From Metallyticus violacea (taxonomy: Eukaryota; Arthropoda; Insecta; Mantodea; Metallyticidae), in contig CM060834.1 of the NCBI GenBank assembly GCA_030762175.1, positions 69,360,001 to 69,424,000 of the forward strand: 64,000 bases of DNA, written 5' to 3'. Positions 11,002-23,595 of this stretch are shown here, piece after piece (positions within the stretch are counted from its first letter, which is position 1; each line of letters opens with the position of its first letter). Made by a program: the position numbers and the translations under genes. Below the pieces are notes generated by a model, which did not search any database, was not told where the DNA came from, and saw nothing but the letters and a program-made list of their open reading frames with translations.

Positions 11002-13947
11002 CACTATGAGACGAAAAAAAGTTTCTCTCAGTTCGAGAATACCGTTGTCAACTGTAACCTAACAGCTGACAAAAATTAATGATGCTCGTATAATATGTGC
11101 TTTATTAGAAAAGATTAAAATTAATTGTTCTGAAAATAATGAGGATATTTCTTTTAAAAACCTTGCTGATCGCCAATATTACGCACACTAATAATAGAGC
11201 ATTTTGTATTGATTTAAATATATTATGTTATTGCCTATTTAAGTACATTTGCGTGTCTATTTTGTTTTTGAATGCCCTTTCTCTGGGTATATATATTTAA
11301 TTTTTATCAATTCTTAGCTTACTCATAATACTAACATCGCGGCGAAAACCCTTTTATGTTAGCTATTAACATACTATGTCAATTACTTAAATCTTAGGAT
11401 GACAGCTTCTAGGTTAAATGAGAAAAATGTCAGCGGAAATGTCAAATAAGTATCTTAACCTAGGTATGATCTTAGCTATTAGAATGTTCTACTGCTCCAG
11501 AAAGTACAGGCTAAGTTTTATAACTACTCCATTCGTAGTTAATATTGAGGAATATATCGATAATTACTTGATTGTAGTTTATGATTGGATACTCTTAGCT
11601 TAATCTTTAAAGTCGTTTAACAAGATACAGTTTAAAACATTTATCCGCGAATATTTTATAAAGAATGTCTTATCTACTGTCGTTTCACAGTGATAATTAC
11701 ATTAATTTTCGCAAAGTAGTCATTCTCTTATTATCATATTGACCGTGGCAATGAACGAAAATGCTTACATGTCGTTCTTCACATTCAAAATGACTTAAAA
11801 ATGAATACCAGATGACAATTATTATGTAGAATTTCCAATGGCAATTATGAATTTTTTTTTTTTTATTAATCTTTACATTCTGTTTCTGACCAAGGATATT
11901 CGAAGCAATTTTCTTTTTGTTCTCTTCAGATCCTTCTATACATCCTTCTTATTTATTTGACAAAAGATATGAAACAACTTTCCAAGCTGCTACTTCAGTA
12001 CCTGAAGGCACATTTTCGTCAAAGTGATTAATTTCAGAAAAAGAATTCTTTTTCTTCAATTTTTCTTTCCTTCCAGCTTATGTTATATAGTAGGGACATC
12101 TTGGGTAGGCACCTTTAATGTTATTTCTCCTAAAATCCGCTTCGAGTTGGGTTGACTTCTCAATGAATTCATATGATGTCGGTTTTATTGGTGCAGTTAA
12201 CATATTTGTTTAAAGAATAGTTTTTAAACGTGAAAATTACAGTTTCGTTAATTTGAACATTAACTATAATGAAAATGTATTTTTAATTTTCAAAATAGAT
12301 ATGAAATTACAGTATTTGTCACTGAAATGAAAGGTAGTTATGTAGAACATCACATTAATTAAAATGGGTAAATCGTATTATTTTTTTTTTTTTTTTACTC
12401 TCTTTCGATTTTGCTTGTTTATTGGTGATTTCCGAATGACATTCGAGAATTTTTATACATTATTATTACTTTATTTTTCCTAAATTCCTACTTTATGTTT
12501 ATCTGAGAAAATGCAACTTTTCTGAATTTTATCGAGATACAGAAAAGTTAGGTTAAGGAGCTGCTGAGCGTAGCTTAGTTTTATAATCACCGTAAATAAT
12601 TTATCTCTGAAAACCGTAAATTGTGTTTTTCAAGCTTCATGTGGTAGCTATCACCTGATAATCGAAGTGAGGGGGAAAAAATATCATAAAGAGATGTCAG
12701 TGGTGTTCTGCAAAATTAATACTTAAAATAAAGTGTTACCCGAAGGCAAATTTTACTGCACAAATAACTACACCAAATTAATAATTTTTCTGTATTAATT
12801 TTCTTCCCAATATTTTATGAAATAAGAACAGCCTTACATAACATTAAACAACAATGATAATAAGAATAAGAATAATAACAACAACAACGAAGAATGAATC
12901 ACCCAATTTGTTATAGTACCAATATTAATTATTATTCGCTGAAATACTTTTCAATGTTTTTAATCCAGCAGTGAAATAACATGAACAAGGGACTTTTGGG
13001 GGTCGGTCATCTGGTCAGAGTTATTCACAGGAATTTTACTCAACATTACATTTTGTATTATAGCCCTAACATGAAAGCGGAAAATCATGCATTGGCTTTA
13101 ATTCACAGAAGTAGGTAAGCCAACACATACCACGTTTACGTGTCGGACTCAGTCTATTTGAATACACTTTCAAAATTGAATTCGAACTCAACACGATCCC
13201 CGTTTACCTAATGTTTTCATTCCGTATTGAAAACTGTTACAAATGTCTACATAATTTTTCATGTTGGTTAACCTTTGCAAAAAGGTGCACCATGCTCAGT
13301 TCTGTTAAAATAATAAAGTGCAATACAGCAAGGCAGTTGTGTATAACGTATGTCTTACTCAGCTGTACTAAAGCAATAAAGTGCAATGTAGTAAGACGCA
13401 GCAAAGTGTAGCAAGTGTATATAACGTCTACATTGTAATTGTTAACAAAAATTCTTACTCAGGATGTTAAGAATAAAAATACAAAATATCTTGGCGTTTA
13501 AAAACGAATATAATGGCAGTGCGGTTACCTGATGTTGATGTAATAAAATGCTTAATACAATTTTATTCGGGTTTGCCGGCAGTTGGAGTTAGCTGGAGTT
13601 CTCTTTCAGGGCGAGGAAAACAACTCGAAAAGCATCACGCAGGTGTCAAAAGCGAGAATAAATGGGAACGGTTTAGATAGGAAACGTTCTATCATCTGGG
13701 TCACAACGGCGGATAACGCTATCGAGGAACCAAATGAAATTTCTCGGGCAATCACGCCCAAGCATTGAGCAACCGCAGCCTGTGATTTCAGAACTTCTTT
13801 CAAGGCATGGTTTAGTCCATGATGAAAACATTAAGACATTGCCGACATTAGAGATGTATCGGCACCAATAGAGATGTATCGGCTTATCACAACATGAGAG
13901 CTATCAAGATTAAGCTTTGCGATTTCAACGTGGTATAGTTCCTAACA
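11002..13947. other. Gene-free stretch
   Basis: AT-rich, with poly-T runs at about 11853 and 12380. A small GC-richer patch at 13580-13810 is open for about 60 codons on both strands without a recognisable product. Confidence 0.5.
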
Positions 13948-14480
13948 CTATGCTCTTTTTCTTGAAAACAATAAACATATTTGATTAAAAACACAGAAAA
14001 TAAAATGTATAAGAAGCGTTTTTAAAACAATTATAATTAGCCCATAACCCCCCCCCCCCAAAGGAAGGGAAAGGTGGTTATGGATAGTGCGATCCCACAT
14101 TGCCGCTCTGCTCTTTGGCATTTTTGACCTGTAGTAGCTAAACTTCATTTGTAAATCATTGCCCCATGTTATTCTTTGTCTGCTCAGTTTCTGTGACCAA
14201 TTTTTGGATTCCGAGTTGTGGCAAGGTAAGCCCATCAGTTGAAGTTGGTCCTCATTAGATGTCCTGCCCAGATCCATATAAGACAGTTGACTGTATTAAC
14301 AGCATTTTGTTTATTCCTATTCTTCTCAATTCTTGGTTGTTGGTCCTACATTGTACACTATATTGATGTTTAATATTTTTCTTCCCATTTTCTTTTGACA
14401 TATTGTTGTCAAAAAACCAGTTTGGGCGCCATATAGAACCGGGGAAACACCCAAGTTCATTTTATTAATCTGTAAGATGA
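13948..14480 (-). mobile_element. Possible LINE C-terminal remnant
   Basis: The minus strand reads LNELGCFPGSIWRPNWF-like sequence, then ELRRIGINKMLL, and a STVLYGSGQD block near 14.27 kb. That resembles the 'LLYGSExW' region after the RT domain of insect LINEs. Open reading continues about 109 codons leftwards without a recognisable domain. A 12-base C run lies at 14048-14059. Confidence 0.3.
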
Positions 14481-14780
14481 AGCCGGAAATAAGGCTGCCT
14501 TTATTAATTTAATTAAAAGGCTGCAGAGTGATATTTATAAAGGCATTATATTTGATAAGGATAATTGTTATGCATATGTATAAGAAAATCATTTTGAGAT
14601 AGGTATAACAGGAATCGAAGTAATTTGTAACTTGTATGTCATTTAACAGGTAATGGTATTTCACAAAAGGGTTTTGTATACATTTTGTGTAAAACATGTT
14701 AGAAAGAGAATGTATACCTGACGCCTCTCCACTCACTGGCCGCTCCTTAGACAAGGCTGAAGAAAGGGTAAACTATCTTT

Positions 14781-15562
14781 TGTTAGGTCACGAACCTTCT
14801 ACCCAGGAAATACTTAGGAGTTGACAATAAGAGAAACATGTGGCCGTAACGGGACAGTATTTAACAAAGTCAGACTTAAAAATATTTTAAGAGAAAATGA
14901 AAATGTCAGAACGGAGACGAAAATGTTTTGTTACAGGAAAGCCGAAAACACGTGCGTTATCTCCGGGAACATTTAGGAATCTACAAACTAAGCAAGGCAA
15001 AAGATTTTCAATAGAAATCAGAATGTAAGGAAAGGGCCGAAATTTATGACAGCTTGTTCTGGGAAAATTCAAGTTCGTGGGAAGACGTTAGATCAGGGGG
15101 GAAAGAATAATTCTAGCCAATGGTCTTCGGATAAAAGTTAACGAATCAGGAGAACTTAGATATAAATAAATAATTTTAGGATAACCAATAATGAAGGTAC
15201 AACACGAAAATAGATAAAATACGAGGGAATTTAATTTAGCGAAAGGCGTGGCGATGTAGTAGAAAAACTAGAGTACAGAAGTCAGAGGGGGATTCACGCA
15301 TTCGGTAGAGACACATTCAGAGGCGCATTTCACACTCGTAGAAGTCGGACATTCATAGATTCACATTTAGACATTCAGTAGAAATACATTCACAGATTTA
15401 CACTCACACATTCATAGATTCAGAGGGACATTCAGACATCCAGATATTCACTCAGGAAGCCAGTCTAAGTGAGAAGCGAAGTCAGCGGCGAACGGTTAGG
15501 AAATACTTTACATGGGAATAAAATATTTTAAACAAGTCAACCTTGTGTATTTTTGGGCAACA
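14781..15562 (+). mobile_element. Candidate solo LTR
   Basis: The segment begins TGTTAGGTCACG and ends GGGCAACA, giving TGTT...AACA termini. Just before the end comes AATAAAATATTTTAAACAAG and a CTTGTGTATTTT run, arranged like a polyadenylation signal and R/U5. It is more GC- and CpG-rich than flanking DNA. No second LTR or pol gene was found, so a solo LTR fits best. The target duplication is not clear. A possible gag-like open stretch lies just to the right (about 15610-15760). Confidence 0.35.
15285..15460 (+). repeat. Degenerate ACATTCA-type short repeats
   Basis: Variants of CATTCA, ACATTCAGAG and CATAGATTCACA recur about ten times. They lie in the 3' half of the candidate LTR and may be a U3 minisatellite. 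Confidence 0.55.
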
Positions 15563-17099
15563 CATTTCTCGTTCCCGTGGATCTATACTGATCCCGAAAC
15601 ACTCCGGTGGACCCTGAGATAAAACTGAACAAGATTGGAGCAAACCACGTCATCAGTGAGCAGCCCGGCCGAGACATCGAAACCACGATCAGCTCAGCGA
15701 TCAACAACTACATCCCCCGAGCACCCCAATTCCTGCTCCAAAGAATAAACCGAAGACTATAAACTCTTGTCTATGGTGCTAATATCTTTTCTGGTGCTAT
15801 AGTAAAGGAAATGCCCTGGTAAGTATATCCTGAATATATTCTATATATTCATTGTTTTCCATTATGATATGTCGCTTTCCTATTATTCAATGTGAGGCAC
15901 ACTTACATACTATATTTTTTAGATTTCATTCACTACTTCTTGTTATTTTTCTGTTTCTATGAGAATAAGGACATTTGCAAAACAGACATGGATAGCGTAT
16001 CTGTATAGCATTCTCGTTTTTTGTCTCTTTAAAGCTCTCTTCAAGGGGACTTATGAAAATTCTGTATAATTCCTCTTTCAGTCTTCAATATCTGTTCACC
16101 ATGTCTAATCTGATATTGGTTGTTGTGTATATGCCTATATTAGCTAAAGGTGAATTATATTTTTCATATATATATTCCAGGCATTTTGGGAGCTGTCGAC
16201 AGAGCAATGTGTTCGACCGAATCAAATGCCCGGACGAAGTCGGTGAACCCTCATGGTTTTACCATTATGTTTTAGTGGAGACGGAATGCACTGTTTGACA
16301 ATTATAGCATAATTAAGAATCTTTTTATCAAAAACTATGCAAGCTAGAAACTTGACATTTTATAGAGTATGTCTACACTACTTAAATATAAGTTGCAACA
16401 ACAGTGTTTAATTTAGCAAATGTTACTTCCAAAAACAAATTTCTCTGTTAGTAATTTAATTTATACTATACAGATAGAATATAAAGGGCTTGAAAGTTCA
16501 GCATTTTCGAAAATGTAATTTCAGCTTGTGTAAAACATTTCGCTGAGTTATTACGAAACATTTTAGCTTCTTAGGTCAAGTATTAGCCGATAAAAGGTTA
16601 TGCATTTAAAAATCAAACTCAGAAAACGGATTTCAAAGTTGAAACATCAGAAACGTTCTACATAATGTGCTATATTATAGCATGTAGTCATTCACATAAA
16701 ACATATCCCTTTCAATGAATATATGTAAATAATCCAAATAATATTTTAAAGAGTAAACTTGAATTATCAAATAAAATAAAAAATATAAATATATTTTTGA
16801 CATGAAATTTCATTCTATTGACACTTAAAATAAGCATTTTAAATTCATAAACTTGCCGGTAATTATTTTAACTTAAACATAATGAAAAAAAACAGAAAGT
16901 AAGAAAGAAGCAGAACTAGAAAAGAAGAGAAGGAAGATGTAGTGCTTATTAAAAGTATTGCAGTTCCTGGAACCAGTTGTTAAATTTATAGTATAATGCT
17001 AACTTTTGCTATTATAATGAACACTGCATTAAATTAAAATAACTATAAACACACGTACGGTGCTTGATAGGTAACTTGGTGCCATATTAAAGAGAGCAA
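15563..17099. other. Gene-free stretch right of the candidate LTR
   Basis: The first 200 bases are CpG-rich and open (reading ISEQPGRDIETTISSAINN) and could be a gag-like relic. The rest is ordinary AT-rich sequence. Confidence 0.4.
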
Positions 17100-18080
17100 G
17101 TTCAGTCTTGCAATGCATTTTATTTTTTCAACATAATTCCCTTAAGTCCAACGTTTCTTCAGGCTCGTGATTTCTTCGTATTTCTTCGAGGCCCTAAGGT
17201 ATTCGTTTATCTCCTGCATGACCTCTTCATATGACTTAAATTTGTGTCCAGCTAGGAAAATTTTGAGTTTCAGGAACAGAAGGTAATCCAGGGGAGCAAG
17301 ATCAAGTGAATAATATGGATGCGGAAGCATTTCAAATCGTAATTAGATCAATTTGTCCTGAGTGACACATCATGAGTGCACCGGTATATTGTAATGTAGA
17401 AACATATTCTTTTTTGCCATTTCTGGACTTTTTACAGCGATCACTGTCTTCATTCTCTAGAAAAGTGTTGCGCAACTTTCTCCAGTAATGGTTTTATCTT
17501 TTTCCAAGTAGTAAAACAAGAGAATTCTTTTGTGTACTGAAACACTGAAGCTATCACATTTTCAACGAATGGAACGCATATCACCTTTTTTGGAGCCGAT
17601 TCTCCTCTTGCGGTCCACTGTTTAGAATGTTGTTTAATTTCAGGTGCATAGTAATAAATCCAAGTTTCATCCAGGTATAGAACGCCGTAAATAATCGGAA
17701 AAAGTCGGCCGATGTTCTCTGGGATTTCGCTTTTGCTCCGCAGCGAGCAGACGCGGCACCCATCTTGCGCAAAGTTTTCCATTACAATTTATTATGCTAA
17801 ATAAAATGAACCCTGTCAGTTGAGATGCCTTTGGCCTCTTCTAACTCGCGCATTAACACTGGTCTAAGCCATACCATGAACTTTATCGATAATTTCTGGC
17901 TTCGCAGCTGATTTTGGAGCTCCAGGACGTGGTGAGCCTTCGATGATTCTTCTGCCTCGCTTGAACTCATTTACCCAAAGTTGAACAGTTTCATATGAAG
18001 ACATGAGTCACTCAGTGTAGGCAAATTTCTATCATGAGCTTCCTTTGCTGTTTTTCTTCCAAAAAAAAAAAAATAGTTGA
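17100..18080 (-). mobile_element. Decayed mariner (IS630/Tc1/mariner) transposon
   Basis: Reading leftwards, the N-terminal helix-turn-helix part contains TVQLWVNEFKRGRR near 17.96 kb. The first catalytic Asp is in YLDETWIYYYAPEIKQ (DETW at 17660-17671), followed by PKKVICVPFVENVIASVFQ. The third Asp is in PHPYYSLDLAPLDYLLF (DY at 17283-17288). The second catalytic residue is lost: the usual HDNA motif reads HYNI near 17.38 kb. Several frameshifts and stops separate the blocks, so it cannot make transposase. Length is close to a full mariner coding region (about 1 kb). Terminal inverted repeats were not identified. Confidence 0.88.
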
Positions 18081-20788
18081 ATCACAGCACTAATTCCAGT
18101 CTTATCATTTTTTCACTGTTATTAGAAAATTTGGATTTAAACAACTGACAAGCAAAGAATGAACAACAGAAAGACTTGTGGCCACAACATATTGATAACT
18201 TTATGACCGCGTATACTGATTGCTGTTGCCCTCTATTAGGTAATATGCGAACCAAATTACTAATCAAACCACTTTTATGTAATAGATGGCATACAAATAA
18301 AGATCCCCTACATTATTGGGTACGTTCACTTAAAGTTATACGTATAGATCAAAACAGAAAAAAATCATGATTTACTTCAACCCTCTTATATACAATACAC
18401 ATATAATTTGTGTTGTTTTTAAATTTTAAGCACATTGGATAAAAACTTAAATGAGAAAGCACCAATAATTCGAAAAACGATTACCCTCCAAAATTTCCTT
18501 CAAACACACACACAAAAAAAAAAAAAAAGCCCGAAAATTGGGTAATCACCAGTCAAGCCAAGGTATTGAATTATCGTCCTCGGATCGCAGAGGAAAGTGC
18601 TGTAAGCAGTTTTCAAATTACTCACAGGAATAAGGCGGTTGCATGGAGATTAGTGTGACAATGGAGCAGGTGGCAGCCCGAATATCCGGAGGAGAACACC
18701 TAACCTGACGACTCATTATTCATTACAAACGGCTGCTGAAGTCAAATTCGGGTCGTCTCCATGGAAGGCGAACGGCCATACCACTCGACCAAGGTATAAA
18801 ATAAAAAAACTATAAACATTGTAAATATTTAATTAGTTATTCGAAATGTTATTTTTTTCATCTATGCCATGTGTTAGACTAAGAATTGGAATCAAAGTCA
18901 GTTTTGAAAATTTTCGAGATTACGGCCGAGACTCGCCGTGTCGATGCTCTTACCATCTGATTTACCGCACCCTTCCGCCCATAGCTGCCAGCCTGCGTCA
19001 TATTATACTCTGGAGATTTCTAAGGTTGTCTCGTTGCAGAGATTTTATTCCTAAGAGGCGACTCGAAACCTTAAAATATTTATAGCTAACCTCACTATTA
19101 GGATTAATTTAAAAATTAATAATGCTTGTGGTTTTGAACCTGGATGTGGGAACTTTTGTAACTATAATTGTACGTTAGCATTAACGGTAGACTTTATTAC
19201 ACAGTTGTTTTATTCTATAAGTGGGGAAATGAATCTGTAATTTTAAATTAGTTTAAGTAGATAAAATGTTTGCAAAATCCATTAGTTATCTGTTAGATTC
19301 AGATAGCTTAATCCTAAGTTATATATACAGCTCATGCACATGTAGCTGACCTGGCAATATTCAAAGTAGAAAAGTAATTGCGATGTAATTAGACGGGACA
19401 CCTGTAGCATCGTGTGTCGAATGTAGTAGCACATGTTGGCATCAGGCGAACGGACAGGGGTGTATATGCTTGCTTTTGATCCTAATGCACAACTTACAGA
19501 AATAACCGACTTTAAAAGATTAAGGGAAGATCGTAAGCCTTATTTTGCCAACGCTAAATTGTTAATTTTTGAGACCCATTATATCAGAAAGTATGCAAGA
19601 TATTTCCATTTATTTTTCTTTTTGTTTGACAAACAAAGCGTTCTGTGATTACTATACTAAAATAAAACTAAACAGCAGATTATGAAACGAACTAAATTTT
19701 TTGAAACCCTTTAATTTTGAATCAAAATAACGACTTTCTTTTTCTTTTCTTATAAAACCAAACACAATGAAGAATAATATTATATAAATTTTAATACCAT
19801 ATAGGCAGAATGTAAAGAAACAAGGTATTAAACTTTATTAAATTACAGGCCACCTGTGCGGTTGATTTGCGCAACCGCAACAAGGGAAACGAGTCACTGC
19901 GCGTGAAGTTGGTATCTTTATTTTAGAATTTATATTTTTACTGAAAAATAAAAATGATACTGTATTTAAAACTGATAATGATAAACACCAATCTATGCTA
20001 TAAGAGATGTTGAAAACGATGCCTCTCAGCGGCAACACATTGACGACTTGTAAGTAGGAAATTCTTGTATTTCAAGAACTTTTCTTCCGCAAGAACACGG
20101 CGGTTCGGAACAAGATGAGCCCAGTCTTTATTTTATTTATTTATTTATTTTATTTTTTTTTTTGAATGAGCTGGCAAACAGTTTCTCTACCTAGAAGACG
20201 ATAGCCAGGATAATTTTTTGCGAATCGCCTTACCTTTCTCTGCAAGAATCCGTTTTCATGTGTGATCGAACATAAAAATCCCTTCTTCAAGACTATATGT
20301 AGTGGCATAACTAACGAAGAAGTAAACAGTTTACACATATAGAAAGCACCGAGTAAAACACGAAAATACATCCCCTTGCTGCACAGCTTCTCTCTAACTA
20401 AGTACAAGTTGCTATCTGCATATGCAACACAGGCCTTGACGACTGGCTTCTTCCATAACGCGACTGCGCTCTGCACCCCCCCCCACCTGCCCCGTAACCG
20501 AAATAACCTCGCTGTGTATAGCTTCTGAGAAAACGGATAATTTGTAATAAAAGAAGAGTTTCTGAAATACTAAGTGTTAGCATTTTTGAAAAGGAAACCA
20601 CAGCGGCAAATTACTTAAGAAACATTAGGATGTATAATTATAAGAATTGTTTCTTTGCATTTGGTTTTAATAGAAAATTAACTCCGTATTTGGATCAAAA
20701 TCAATATGTTTTAGAAAAACGAAAAACACTCGTGTCAAAATGTTATGTTTGTTATTATGCTAGTATGGTAATCACAGAAAATCATGTC
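18081..20788. other. Gene-free stretch
   Basis: Contains CpG-rich patches at 18540-18800 and 18880-19080 that look like old repeats but match no family I can name. A 71-codon open frame at 19433-19648 is unrecognised. Confidence 0.45.
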
Positions 20789-21090
20789 GGTCCTGGTGGT
20801 GTAGTGGTTACCATATTTGTCTTCTAAACCCAAGATCGCGGGTTCGAACCCGGCCAGGATTAATGGATTTTTTCGGGCGTAAAAATCCTAAGTAAGGCTT
20901 TCTTCGGAAGGGAAGTATAATCGTGGATCTTGTATCTATCGATTATTTACGGCACGAAAAAGAACCTCAAGCCTGAAAGAAGAGGCCTCTGAGCAAAATT
21001 TGTCGGCCGTTTCACGCCCTGAATAGAATGGGACTCTGATGACCTGAAATGTTAAAACGCGTCCTTAAATAAAACAAACAAACAAAAAAA
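20789..21090 (+). mobile_element. SINE family A, copy 4 (best preserved)
   Basis: The tRNA-like head is nearly foldable: acceptor TCCTGG/CCAGGA, A box GTGTAGTGGTTA, T arm CGGGTTCGAACCCG, anticodon-loop position CTTCTAA (Arg TCT-like). The body and tail match the other family A copies (AAGCCTGAAAGAAGAGGCCT, GAATGGGACTCTGATGACC). CpG-rich and little decayed. Confidence 0.88.
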
Positions 21091-23039
21091 GAAAAGCATG
21101 GTTTTCAAAGGAAGAAGGAAGCAAGGCAAAAAAAGAGAAGAAAGAGGATAGCTTGCATACTTTCCGAGATAATGGTTCTAAATAATTTATAATTTAACTT
21201 TTATAACAGAACATAAACCTTCCCTTAAAGCTAATGAGCTCTTTCAGAATAACTCACAATTATAGGGACCAATACACATTTAGAACAAATGCATGCGGAG
21301 ACCCAGTTGGTATTGAAGTTTCAAATTTCATATTTCAAGTTACCAGAATTTATATCCAGTTTTTTGATCTCAGCACAATATTTATTAAATTTGAGACTAA
21401 AAAGGACTATCGTGCAACGACAAACTGAGGCACAAGACTCGAAGGAATTCCTTCTTTAGTTGGACTGATAATTCCTTAAAAATGTGTTTGTCACTTTTGT
21501 ATATAGAGATACACGACATTCTATGTACTCTCACGCTGGGCTCAACTCGGTATGGCAATCTGATCTGATCAGTATGATCAGTATTTACTGGCACAGGGTC
21601 GGATGACTGTGCATGGAAGGACTAATCTGAACGGGGAGCACGGCGCAGTACCAAGAAACAATCTCTGAGGAGGAAGTCCCACACTATTTCCATGACTCGT
21701 TTAGTTAAGCCTTCGAACAGAAATCAGACAATCTTGGAAGATGCAGAATTAAATTTGTTTGGCCTAAGCTGCCTGAATTGATTTATTTTATAATTTTTTT
21801 TTTTCCAAACTCGAAGGATGCATTCAGGGTAGCTTTAGCGTCTCTAATCTCGGACTCAAAGCTCTTCTTCGGAATTATATAGACAAACGAATTGAATCTA
21901 TCATATCCTTATCATAATAAACGTGAATAACCATAAAAAACTCTAATTACATAATTTCCCCTGTATCATTGTAAAGACGTGCTTTTATCTGAAAATGTTT
22001 TCAAGAAAACAGACATGGTTTAATTTTTTAATTTAGTCATAAAAATGTGCAAAAAGATAGGATTTAGTGTTTTGCAAATATGCTCAATACCGACAAATTG
22101 TTATTTAAATTACAACTAGAATAAGGCAATTAACTACAATTGTGTCAACAGTCACTTGATATTCTTATGTCGGCTTAGCAGATCGAATCGGCAATTCTCT
22201 GATCAAGTAAAAGGTTCCCAAATGCTCTTACGACTTCTTTACACGCCCGTACCTTTTGAAAATGTTCCTTGCGGGAACCACAATCTCCGGATCAGCGGGC
22301 AAACAGACCTAGGGAGTATGAATACATATATAATGTAAAATGATAAAATAGAAAGATTTGCCTGATATTTTCCCCATTATCTTTCTTAATGTATAAGTTT
22401 TATTTTACAACATATCTGTTTTTATATTAAAAGAGTGTATAAAGAAAATTGCGTAGTCTTTTCTGGAGGTTTTTTTTTTTTCACCATGAAAATACGAATG
22501 ACAAGATATTTTGGGTGTCAGGCTTATTTTGCCTTCATTAATTACTTGAATTTATTATTCCTAAAATCTTTGGCAAATAGGATGGGTTGTTGAAAGTTAA
22601 AAAAAGAACAAACAACAAACAGACGAACAAACTCCAGGGTAGCAAGAGGGTTATCTTTAGAATTTAAGATTGTAAGGTTAGGACTCATATTGCCTTAATG
22701 TATGCATGAAAATCTAAATAGTTTGGCGACCTCGCCTTTAAGGAGCTTCATCCAGACAGTAATTATTTATATGATAAGACTCCTTGATTTGAGTCAAATA
22801 GGCCGTTTAAAATACATATATATAAATGGGATACTTACATGGCTCTTTTTGCTAGTAGACTTGTTTCATAGTAGTGCTTTTAAAAATGAGGTCCAGATAC
22901 CAATTAAATTTCATGCAAATAGTTTCACACTTTCCCACATTTTAGAAAGTTAGTAAAGCATGCACCGAAAATACTGTAGGACACAGTAGATACTAATCAC
23001 CATTTCACAAGCAATTCTTTCTTACACAAGTAATCAATT
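21091..23039. other. Gene-free stretch upstream of the promoter region
   Basis: No coding region or clear repeat. CpG content is still normal (see the CpG finding). Confidence 0.5.
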
Positions 23040-23487
23040 GCTCATGTGACACATACAATGCAAGCAGCTTGAACATCGCAAATGGCGCCACCTTAAATTC
23101 AACTTCATATTTGGCGCCACCGAATATAAACGGTCTGAGTTCGGCAATTTTCGTTTAGGAAAACGAGTAGTGCAAACCATTTAAAAGAGAAAGATAAATC
23201 TAAAGTTTTACAACACCAATCGCGTAAAATTACTTTATTAAAAATGTTTCATTTATACAGTAATGCTTTTTAAAATATAACTTTTTACTTTATTATTACG
23301 AAAAATCTTTTTCAAGAAAGGAAACTGTGCTAACTATGTACACAACGGTTATGCAAGTGAGATATCTTTCTGATTAATCACTTAGTACAGTGCTCTAAGT
23401 CTGCGGAGACGGAGTTGAGTGCATGGGGTTTGTGGTGCAATGTAACTAGAAAATTCGGCCGGTCGTGGTAACATTTTGCCACTGAAG
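23040..23487 (+). promoter_or_regulatory. Probable promoter and 5' UTR of the ATP2C1 orthologue
   Basis: This stretch just upstream of the proposed start codon is unique-looking and CpG-retaining, in contrast to the CpG-poor introns that follow. A TATAAA lies at 23125-23130 inside a locally CpG-dense segment (five CpG in 23101-23160). I cannot place the transcription start: no clear initiator motif stands out, and a housekeeping pump need not use a TATA box. At least one upstream ATG lies within the last 100 bases. The call rests on position and base composition only. Confidence 0.3.
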
Positions 23488-23595
23488 ATGAAACATAGTA
23501 ACAATGCGAAGTACGAGAAACTTCCTCAACTGCACACCGGCAAGGAATTTAATGGGGAAACCGTAGGAAGTCCAGAAAGTGGAAGCGAGAGTGAG
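23488..23595 (+). CDS. ATP2C1: Probable first coding exon of the SPCA Ca2+/Mn2+-ATPase (36 codons)
   Basis: An ATG with A at -3 opens 36 codons ending at a GAG|GTCAGT donor in phase 0, which fits the phase-0 start of the next exon at 40191. The peptide starts MKHSNNAKYEKLPQ. The motif KYEKLP resembles the RFQKIP near the N-terminus of vertebrate ATP2C1, which also begins MK. The rest (HTGKEFNGETVGSPESGSESE) is hydrophilic and acidic, as expected for the variable cytosolic N-terminus. The donor has C at +3, which is acceptable but not optimal. The exon sits exactly where CpG density is still high, before it drops in the gene body, as expected for a 5' end. An alternative is that the true first exon lies elsewhere in the 17 kb upstream of exon 2; transcript data would decide. 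Confidence 0.6.

Noticed and set aside
13583..13803. Overlapping open frames on both strands
   Set aside because: Neither resembles a known family and no splice or start context supports a gene; listed only as a GC-richer patch.
19433..19648. 71-codon frame with a protein-like start
   Set aside because: No homology recognised, no splice sites or second exon; probably chance.
20789..20860. Functional tRNA-Arg gene
   Set aside because: The head folds fairly well but the anticodon stem is weak and it is followed by the conserved SINE body found in four other copies.
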